From Pseudomonas viridiflava (GTDB lineage Bacteria > Pseudomonadota > Gammaproteobacteria > Pseudomonadales > Pseudomonadaceae): a DNA stretch of 64,000 nucleotides. Below are positions 57,495-64,000 of the stretch, piece by piece. Location of the stretch: positions 181,102 through 245,101 of the forward strand of contig NZ_UTKY01000122.1 of the NCBI RefSeq assembly GCF_900583165.1, given 5' to 3'. Every line of letters begins with the position of its first letter. Position 1 is the stretch's first letter. A program made the translations under genes and the position numbers. The notes beneath the pieces are model-generated. The model was given only the letters and a program-made list of their open reading frames with translations, was not told the DNA's origin and did not search any database.

Positions 57495-58978
57495 CACTGA
57501 TTGCGACAGACGCCAAGCACTACCGCTTGCTGCCTTTTCGATTCATGCGCATGAACACGGGAAATTCCCGTGACATCCTACTCACCTCCGATACCGGTGA
57601 GTACATGCACGTGAACGACGCGCAATTACGAGCCCTCAGTTACTTCGACGTTCAAGCAAGTACGCCTTTCTACAAGGACCTGCTGGCCCGCCACTTCATC
57701 TATGAACCAGGCCGCCACGACCCGTCCCCGGAAATGGCCGCGCAGTATCGCAGCCGCAAGGACTTTCTCTTCCAGGGCCCTGCACTGCACTTGTTCGTGG
57801 TTACATTGCGCTGCAACCACACCTGCCAGTACTGCCAGGTGTCGCGGGCCCCTCTGGGAGGATCCGGCCACGACCTGTCGGAAACGGATGCACAGGCGGC
57901 AGTCGATCGCCTGTTCGAATCGAATGCTCCCGCCCTGACTGTGGAGTTTCAGGGTGGCGAGCCGCTTCTGGCCTTCGAGCGCGTCCGCCAGATTGTCGAA
58001 TGGGTCGTCGAGCGGAACGTGGTCGAACAACGGGATATCCAGTTCGTCATCACCACCACACTGCACCACCTGACGGAGGAAATACTCGACTTCGCAGAAG
58101 AATATCGCATCCAGTTTTCGACCTCGCTCGATGGGCCGGCACCCTTGCACAATGCCAACCGCCCTACCCCGTCACGAGACTCCTACGAGCGCACTGTAAA
58201 AGGCATCCAGTGGGTCCGTGAGCGCCTTGGCCATGATGCAGTTTCCGCGTTGACCACACTGACTTCAAGAAGCCTCGAACAGCCTGAAGCGATCATCGAT
58301 GAGTATGTAAGCCAGGGCTTCTCCAGCATCTCGCTTCGGCCTCTGAGCCCTTATGGGTTTGCCACCAAGAGTGCCCATCGACTTGATTACCCTATTGAGC
58401 GATACCTGGCCTTCTACAAGAAGGCACTGGCCTATTTGCTGCATATCAACCAACAGGGCGTATACCTCTCAGAGAGTTATACGAGCCTGTTGCTGAAGAA
58501 TATCCTGACACCCTTCTCCTCCGGCTATGTCGACCTCCGCTCCCCTGCTGGCGCAGGCACTGCGGCGCTGGTTTACAACTATGACGGTTACGTCTATCCA
58601 TCGGACGAAGCCCGAATGTTGCTGGAGATGGGTGAAGACGGCTTTAGGCTCGGCACCGTACACCAACCCTTGTCTGAATTACTCGCATCGCCCGTTATGA
58701 ATGCGTTGCTCGCCAGTGGTGTAGCAGAGGCGCTGCCGGGCTGCTCCGACTGCGCACTTGTCCCGTACTGTGGTGCCGACCCCATCGAACACTATGCCCG
58801 CCAAGCTGACCCGATCGGACACCGAGTATTCAGCAGCTTCTGCAGGAAAAACATGGGACTGCTGAAGCATCTCTTCGGCCTCCTTTGCGATGGCGACGAC
58901 AACGTCCAAAGGGTGCTGCTGTCTTGGTTGAACAGGCGCTCTTACAACGATGTTCGATTTCCGGGTTACAGGGGCTGA
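57476..58978 (+). CDS. hxsB: His-Xaa-Ser system radical SAM maturase HxsB
   Basis: 500 residues. Radical SAM Cys motif CNHTCQYC (about residues 111-118) and GGEPLLAFERV typical of the fold. The C-terminus is SPASM-like, with Cys residues in CSDCALVPYCGAD and a later FCRKN. With HxsC it modifies the His-Xaa-Ser repeats of HxsA. Stop and hxsC start overlap (TGATG). Confidence 0.88.
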   Translation: MWDFPVTLIATDAKHYRLLPFRFMRMNTGNSRDILLTSDTGEYMHVNDAQLRALSYFDVQASTPFYKDLLARHFIYEPGRHDPSPEMAAQYRSRKDFLFQGPALHLFVVTLRCNHTCQYCQVSRAPLGGSGHDLSETDAQAAVDRLFESNAPALTVEFQGGEPLLAFERVRQIVEWVVERNVVEQRDIQFVITTTLHHLTEEILDFAEEYRIQFSTSLDGPAPLHNANRPTPSRDSYERTVKGIQWVRERLGHDAVSALTTLTSRSLEQPEAIIDEYVSQGFSSISLRPLSPYGFATKSAHRLDYPIERYLAFYKKALAYLLHINQQGVYLSESYTSLLLKNILTPFSSGYVDLRSPAGAGTAALVYNYDGYVYPSDEARMLLEMGEDGFRLGTVHQPLSELLASPVMNALLASGVAEALPGCSDCALVPYCGADPIEHYARQADPIGHRVFSSFCRKNMGLLKHLFGLLCDGDDNVQRVLLSWLNRRSYNDVRFPGYRG

Positions 58979-60213
58979 TGACGATGCTACGCAAAGATAC
59001 CCACTTCGAAATCCATCATCTTAATGAGCCGAAACTTCTCAAGGTCATCACTCTGGATGAGTTCATCGAACAAGGCCTGGCTGTTTGTGCCGGAAGCGCA
59101 GAGTTCAGTGACCTGCTGCTTTGGCTGCCAAACGAAGAGCGGCTACGGAGCCCGCATCTGCTCAGATTACCAGTGGGAGGATTTCTGGTTCCGGAGCCCG
59201 TGATCGGCGACTTCGACAGCGCGCGGCCATACCTGCACACCCCCAAAGATGCGGATGTCGTGCAGCCCGGCGATGTTATTGCCATCACACCCGACAACGC
59301 TTTGGTGCGAGTGCTCTATCGACGAGGCTCAGACAGCAACCTGCTGTTCATGACCGATCGTTGCAACAGCCTCTGCCTGATGTGCTCGCAGCCGCCCAGA
59401 GATATCGATGACCGTTGGCACATCGAGGAGAACCTACGGCTGATCGACCTGATGGACCAGGGCGAGGAAAATCTGGGAATCAGCGGCGGAGAACCCACGC
59501 TTTATCGCGACGGCCTGCTCGAAATCCTGGCCAAGTGCAAAGCCGTTTTGCCACAGAAATCCATTCATGTGCTCAGTAACGGGCGTCTGTTCCAAGACCC
59601 GAGCTGGATCGCTGCGCTTTCTTCCATCGGTCACCCTCAGTTGAGCTGGGGCATCCCGCTGTATGCCGACAATGCCGAAGACCATGACCATGTGGTTCAG
59701 GCTCCCGGCGCGTTTAGCGAAACCCTGCAAGGCCTTTACAACCTGGCGCGCGCCAATCAGATCATCGAGATACGCGTGGTGCTCAATCGCCTGACCGCGC
59801 CACGCTTGCCAGAGCTTGCCCACTACGTGTTCAGGAACCTGCCCTTCGTGCGGCATGTTGCGCTGATGGGTATCGAAAGTACCGGCCTGGCCAGGAAGAA
59901 CTACGAAGAACTGTGGATTGACCCGCTGGACTATCAGGAGTCGTTGAACCAGGCCGTGTATTTCCTGTTCAACCGCAGAGTGCCAGTTTCGATCTACAAC
60001 TTGCCCCTGTGCCTGATCCCGGCCCACCTCTCGCGTTTCGCCCGCCAGAGCATCTCGGACTGGAAGAACTTGTTCATCGATACCTGCCAGCAATGCGCTG
60101 CCGTCAAACATTGCTCTGGCTTCTTCAAATCTCACACCGACCGCTGGCAGAGCCGCGGCGTACAACTACTATCGACCGAGGCCTTTAGCGCCTATGCAAG
60201 GAGTGCACAGTGA
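58978..60213 (+). CDS. hxsC: His-Xaa-Ser system radical SAM maturase HxsC
   Basis: 411 residues from ATG 58978. Radical SAM motif CNSLCLMC (about residues 126-133), GISGGEPTLYRDGL, and C-terminal Cys residues (TCQQCAAVKHCSGF). Second maturase of the Hxs system. Its GTGA overlap with hxsA indicates one tightly coupled operon. Confidence 0.88.
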   Translation: MTMLRKDTHFEIHHLNEPKLLKVITLDEFIEQGLAVCAGSAEFSDLLLWLPNEERLRSPHLLRLPVGGFLVPEPVIGDFDSARPYLHTPKDADVVQPGDVIAITPDNALVRVLYRRGSDSNLLFMTDRCNSLCLMCSQPPRDIDDRWHIEENLRLIDLMDQGEENLGISGGEPTLYRDGLLEILAKCKAVLPQKSIHVLSNGRLFQDPSWIAALSSIGHPQLSWGIPLYADNAEDHDHVVQAPGAFSETLQGLYNLARANQIIEIRVVLNRLTAPRLPELAHYVFRNLPFVRHVALMGIESTGLARKNYEELWIDPLDYQESLNQAVYFLFNRRVPVSIYNLPLCLIPAHLSRFARQSISDWKNLFIDTCQQCAAVKHCSGFFKSHTDRWQSRGVQLLSTEAFSAYARSAQ

Positions 60214-60818
60214 AATTGCTCGACCGCTGGAAGGTCCTGATCAGTGGGATCAGTTTGCTGCCAATGGCAGGTACCACCCTGGCACAGGCGGGCCATCTGT
60301 CGCTCGCCGATGCGAACTGGCAACCCAACGACAAGCTACAGCCCCCGGTATTTGCCGATACGCTCAATGCGCCAGACACCGTCAACATCTATGCGGCACA
60401 TCGCTCGCACAGCTCTCACCGGTCCCACAGTTCGCATAGTTCTCACTACAGCGGCTCGGGTGGCTATAGCGCACCTCGCTACTACAGCCCACCCGCTACC
60501 AGCACCCGAAGCTACAGCGCGCCGAGTGCTTCGAGCAGCACCCCAAGCAGCAACAGTCTTTATCAGTCGTCTGGCACTACCAGCGGGACAGCTTCGAGCA
60601 CTTCTAAGAGCCGCGCGACCAATGAGCAGAAAAGCAACCTGGTCATCCGTGTGCAGACCGCCCTGATGGTGCGCCAGTATTACCAAGGCTCCATTGATGG
60701 GGTGATGGGCAAGACGACACGTGGTGCGTTGATGGCCTTTCAGATGGACAGTGGGCTGACCGTGAATGGCCGGATGGATACTCCATCGCTGAATGCGTTG
60801 GGTATCAAGATTCCATAA
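60210..60818 (+). CDS. hxsA: His-Xaa-Ser repeat precursor protein HxsA
   Basis: 202 residues from GTG 60210. Signal peptide (LISGISLLPMAGTTLAQA), the HxS repeat HRSHSSHRSHSSHSSHYS (about residues 65-82), a Ser/Tyr/Thr-rich linker, and a C-terminal peptidoglycan-binding domain (VQTALMVRQYYQGSIDGVMG). The repeats are the presumed target of HxsB/HxsC. The modified protein would be exported and held at the cell wall. The nature of the modification is not settled. Confidence 0.9.
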   Translation: MKLLDRWKVLISGISLLPMAGTTLAQAGHLSLADANWQPNDKLQPPVFADTLNAPDTVNIYAAHRSHSSHRSHSSHSSHYSGSGGYSAPRYYSPPATSTRSYSAPSASSSTPSSNSLYQSSGTTSGTASSTSKSRATNEQKSNLVIRVQTALMVRQYYQGSIDGVMGKTTRGALMAFQMDSGLTVNGRMDTPSLNALGIKIP

Positions 60819-60868
60819 GTCGCTTCAGGTTAAAGCTAGCGTCCGTTCAGCAACGAAGGAATTATCCC

Positions 60869-61282
60869 ATGCAGCACATAATTCAAGTCGACAACACTCT
60901 CTGGGCATTGATCAGCCGCCTGCAAAGCAAGGAACTGCAAACACCGTCGCGTAGCGCCCATTTCCGTATCACGACCGTTGATGCAAATCGCGTTGTGATT
61001 GCGACCGGATCGGAAGACTCGCAGTTGGCGCTGACTCGAGCAGCTTTCCAGCAAACGTTGGACTACCTCGCCGGAAACAATCATTTCGGCCAAGCACAAG
61101 CGGTGGAAATCAGCTCCAACCATACGTACGAAAAAGCCGGCCCACTTTGCCAGGCGGCTCGTTACCGAGCAGAAGGCAAGCCGGGGCGTACCAACATCAC
61201 CTACATTCTGCCGATTCTGGAGCAGTGCCAGGCAGTCGGCATCCGGTCAACCACCCCAAACAGCACTTGGCTGCTGCCCTGA
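60869..61282 (+). CDS. hypothetical protein downstream of hxsA
   Basis: 137 residues, soluble, with ITTVDANRVVIATGSEDSQL and NITYILPILEQCQAVGI. No recognised family. It shares strand and short spacing (50 bp) with the Hxs operon, so it may be a partner or merely cargo. The ribosome site is AAGGAATT. Confidence 0.6.
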   Translation: MQHIIQVDNTLWALISRLQSKELQTPSRSAHFRITTVDANRVVIATGSEDSQLALTRAAFQQTLDYLAGNNHFGQAQAVEISSNHTYEKAGPLCQAARYRAEGKPGRTNITYILPILEQCQAVGIRSTTPNSTWLLP

Positions 61283-61314
61283 ACCGCTCCTGATATCTTT
61301 ACAAGGACGCCAAC

Positions 61315-61620
61315 ATGTACGCCAAAATGGACACCTTCCGCCCCAGCAGTGCCGCGTCGTTCGATCAACCCTGCAAGGTTACGATTGACATCGAGTTTAT
61401 CACCGTCTCCTATGACGACGCGGGGCAGACCTGGCAATACCGAGGCCAGGCAAAAGGCCCGGGGCATTACGAACTGCAAGCAGAAGGCTTCGACGGCAGA
61501 GCAACGCTGCACCGCTTCGAAGGCTCGAATGTGCTGGAAGGCACTTGGGTCGAAGACGGCGTACGCGGGATGTGGCGAATTGTCTGCCAGCCGATTGATT
61601 CGCCATTCGTGCCCACATAA
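61315..61620 (+). CDS. hypothetical protein of the hxs neighbourhood
   Basis: 101 residues, beta-rich and acidic, with ITVSYDDAGQTWQYRGQAKG and NVLEGTWVEDGVRGMWRI. No signal peptide. 32 bp after the preceding gene. Unknown function. Confidence 0.6.
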   Translation: MYAKMDTFRPSSAASFDQPCKVTIDIEFITVSYDDAGQTWQYRGQAKGPGHYELQAEGFDGRATLHRFEGSNVLEGTWVEDGVRGMWRIVCQPIDSPFVPT

Positions 61621-61760
61621 ATAAGCTGAACTCGTGGTGGTTTGATGGGCCGCCACGGGGTCATCCACCTCAACTGGCAGAACAAGACGTACATCAAGGA
61701 AGCCAAGCATTGCTATCCGCATGGATTTTAGAAGCACTGAAAAGAAGTTCAAGGATGAAA

Positions 61761-62705
61761 ATGATAGCTCTGAAGGCAAAACTGCTCGCCAAATTCCAGC
61801 AATATTCCGTATCCCAACGGTTCTATCTCGCCTCGGTAGTTACGTACCTCATCACGATTGCAGCTTCCCTATACACGGGCATATCCGCGCTTACCATCGG
61901 GACGACGGTCGCGGCTGCATTGATGATCTGCGGATTCACTGCCTGGTGCATCCCTTTCGCCCGCTGGCTCCATACAGCATGGGATAAGCCATTCGCCAAA
62001 ACGCCCATCATTATCATGCATCTGCTTGCGCTGCTGATGTCGACAGCATGCGCGCGTTTCGCGGTTGCCGAGACGTTAGGGCTGCCTCCTCAAAGCTTTG
62101 ATCTGACAGTCGGCTTTCTTGCGTTGCTGTTCTACATTCCATCGTGGCTGCTTGTGGTGGCAATACTCCTTGGTCTGACAGCAGTGCTGATCATGGTCAT
62201 CGTGATGATCAGCCTGCCATTCGAAGCAGCCTGGCAACATATGACCCGCTTGGCCGCGCTCCTCGGCTTTCAAGCTAAATTCAAGCAATCGCGCAGTATG
62301 ATCATGTTCCATGGTGCAGGGGCACTGATCATTAGCGTGCTATTTGCCATGAGCTACGGCTACCTTACCGACAACTTCAGTCCGGCCTGCAAGGCCGTGA
62401 CCAGAGTCATTGCACTACGAAGTGATTTCCACAAGACCCCTAACTATCCCGACGTGCGGACTGGAGAATATGTGCATCCGTTGGAGAATGGCTTTATCGC
62501 TTACGCCCGCGAACAAGAAGACAAAAGTGTCATCATTGGCGTTCGTCTACAGCCTGCCGAGAATTACGATGTCGTCGTGTCGACTATTCCGCCTCTCAAG
62601 GTTGCAATGACAACCATGGTAGAACACGTCAAGCAATCCCCTGCGCTGATTTGGCTGCTCAGCAGCGCTGCTTCAGAGACTAAGTCTGACTCGATACTGC
62701 ATTAG
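61761..62705 (+). CDS. multi-pass membrane protein of the hxs neighbourhood
   Basis: 314 residues from ATG 61761 (AAGGATGAAA ahead; an ATG at 61755 is also possible). Five or so hydrophobic helices, e.g. LASVVTYLITIAASLYTGI and LLVVAILLGLTAVLIMVIVM, then a soluble C-terminal domain. No recognised family. It ends the hxs-oriented gene run. Confidence 0.6.
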   Translation: MIALKAKLLAKFQQYSVSQRFYLASVVTYLITIAASLYTGISALTIGTTVAAALMICGFTAWCIPFARWLHTAWDKPFAKTPIIIMHLLALLMSTACARFAVAETLGLPPQSFDLTVGFLALLFYIPSWLLVVAILLGLTAVLIMVIVMISLPFEAAWQHMTRLAALLGFQAKFKQSRSMIMFHGAGALIISVLFAMSYGYLTDNFSPACKAVTRVIALRSDFHKTPNYPDVRTGEYVHPLENGFIAYAREQEDKSVIIGVRLQPAENYDVVVSTIPPLKVAMTTMVEHVKQSPALIWLLSSAASETKSDSILH

Positions 62706-62912
62706 ACTTGGTTGCCGAGCCAGCAGGACGGCAGCTTGAGACATCAGTGGATGAGTCAAGGCGCATCAGTGGCTCTCCACCGATCCATTTCTTACAGGGG
62801 CATAAAAGAGCTTAAGCGGCGGAATCTGCATCTTCCAGCGCTGAACCTCCAAAACCCCAAAAAAACCGCCGATACAGATAAACGGCTTCAAAAAGACAGT
62901 GGAGGAAAGGCT

Positions 62913-64000
62913 TTGATCTGGTATGGACTACCAATAGGACAAATTAAGACATTGCGGCGAATGATGATGCATCCGCTCGACTTTGATCCAATAAGTTACA
63001 TTGAGAAAACCCTTCATGAACCTGACTCTCATCCTTCGAAGGAAACGCTGATTCTAGCTAGTGAGTTCAACAGGCTTAGAGAAAATTTATTGCCCTCACT
63101 GGGCCAGATTCATTCCGATCTAGCGAATAGCGGACCATTAACCCCTGAAAATACCACAGCAAAGCCTAGACCACTAGAATACAAACTCTTAGAGACCAGC
63201 CTTTCAGAGCCACTCAAACAAGCGCTAATCATTAAAGCCTGCGATGGCATCAACATGCAACTAGACAGGATCTCTGACTCTTTTAAAATAAATGAATATC
63301 ACGGCACAAAGCCAAATGAAGGCCTGTATGAAATTATTAAGCTTTACTTTCTTAGCGAGGTGCTTTTTCTTCTGTTATCAAAAACCGCATCCGCGACAAA
63401 GCAGGGTAACGTAATCGAAGTCAGCCCATCCTCCCATGAAGTCACGAAGCAATTACATCGAAAGTGGTTTGCTAATCAATGGGAGCAAAATAGCTGCGCA
63501 GCCAACATAGCTTATCTTGACATGATTCCTTTAGGCTTCGATAAGCACTCCATGTTCCCTTTGGTTATAAAGGAGCTGGGCGAAAAACTTACAGATAAAA
63601 TATTTTTTGTTCCCGAGGGGGAACTGCCATATAAAATTCAAAGCCTTCCAAGCATACAATGGGCTAGAAAGTTGTGTAAACTTGCAGTTCTTTGCTCATG
63701 GTGTCAGATCAAGAACGAATTGAATTACGCACCAAATCAGCTCATCAGCAAGATTGGCATAACAACAGACGAAATTCAAAAAATCGAAGAATTCTCGGAA
63801 AAACAGCCAAGACCTGACAGGGTGTTCGATGTCACCAGTAAAGGAATATCCATTAACAACCCCAGCATTACAATACAGCTTCGGCATACAATCAATTATC
63901 TCGCCAACAAGATTTCCGACGAGAAATTAAACCACGAAATTGGGATGTTTTTCGAAAAGAAGTGTGTATTTAACTATTTCTTCCGTGAAGACATCAAGAA
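62913..64000 (+). CDS. AT-rich gene cut by the window end
   Basis: An open frame with no stop to the end of the window, about 360 residues visible. A GGAGG sits 7 bases before a TTG at 62913. An ATG at 62961 is the other choice. Soluble, Lys/Ile/Asn-rich, unlike the GC-rich genes around it, which indicates recent transfer. No domain recognised in the visible part. Confidence 0.55.
   Translation, partial: MIWYGLPIGQIKTLRRMMMHPLDFDPISYIEKTLHEPDSHPSKETLILASEFNRLRENLLPSLGQIHSDLANSGPLTPENTTAKPRPLEYKLLETSLSEPLKQALIIKACDGINMQLDRISDSFKINEYHGTKPNEGLYEIIKLYFLSEVLFLLLSKTASATKQGNVIEVSPSSHEVTKQLHRKWFANQWEQNSCAANIAYLDMIPLGFDKHSMFPLVIKELGEKLTDKIFFVPEGELPYKIQSLPSIQWARKLCKLAVLCSWCQIKNELNYAPNQLISKIGITTDEIQKIEEFSEKQPRPDRVFDVTSKGISINNPSITIQLRHTINYLANKISDEKLNHEIGMFFEKKCVFNYFFREDIK

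Noticed and set aside
63696..63887. 63-residue minus-strand reading frame
   Set aside because: Lies antisense to the long open frame that reaches the window end.

Overview
The window is most of the core of a large integrative and conjugative element (ICE) of the PFGI-1/PAGI-2/clc family (SPI-7-like, 'G-type' type IV secretion, MobH relaxase). GC is high, and the gene order and protein families match Pseudomonas ICEs, so a Pseudomonas host of the putida/fluorescens type is most likely. No rRNA, intact tRNA or CRISPR array was seen.

Layout. (1) Positions 1-9460: replication/maintenance half of the ICE. It holds the end of an upstream partition-region gene, DUF2857, STY4528-type replication protein, TIGR03761, DUF3158, SSB, topoisomerase III, a long non-coding stretch with a structured leader RNA, DUF3577, and a RadC-like JAB protein. 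(2) 9560-15478: PilL2 lipoprotein, TIGR03759, a lytic transglycosylase, TIGR03765, the TraD coupling ATPase and TIGR03747. (3) 15479-29407: a 13.9-kb foreign block splitting TIGR03747 from the RAQPRD gene. Two tyrosine recombinases face inward from its two ends. Between them lie about 21 small genes, all on the minus strand, separated by about 20 repeated hairpin sites of three kinds. The layout is that of a gene-cassette array. Many cassettes look like defence or stress genes (HEPN-like, Abi_C, MNT, GIY-YIG, EACC1-like) or small secreted and membrane proteins. (4) 29408-46464: mating-pair formation (RAQPRD, TIGR03758/45/50/46/49/52/51, VirB4-type ATPase, TIGR03756/55, TraG-N, DUF3742), a second copy of the structured leader RNA, an ArdC-like protein and the MobH relaxase. 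(5) 46600-55460: cargo. A TetR-controlled MFS pump/SDR/monooxygenase cluster ends in a truncated LysR gene, followed by a Gabija-like pair (OLD-family nuclease plus UvrD-like helicase) with one extra gene. (6) 55500-57190: a scar zone with fused IS ends, umuC and adenine-methylase fragments and a tRNA-Pro 3'-end fragment. (7) 57195-60818: a complete His-Xaa-Ser peptide-modification operon (hxsD, hxsB, hxsC, hxsA), then three unknown genes and an AT-rich gene running off the window.

The most interesting candidate for an undescribed system is the block at 15479-29407. It looks like an integron-like cassette platform not built on IntI. A minimal tyrosine recombinase heads the array next to a half-site. 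Cassettes share one orientation. Folded sites recur between genes, and the junction motif AGGAAA also serves as ribosome binding site and overlaps stop codons. This is inferred from sequence pattern only.
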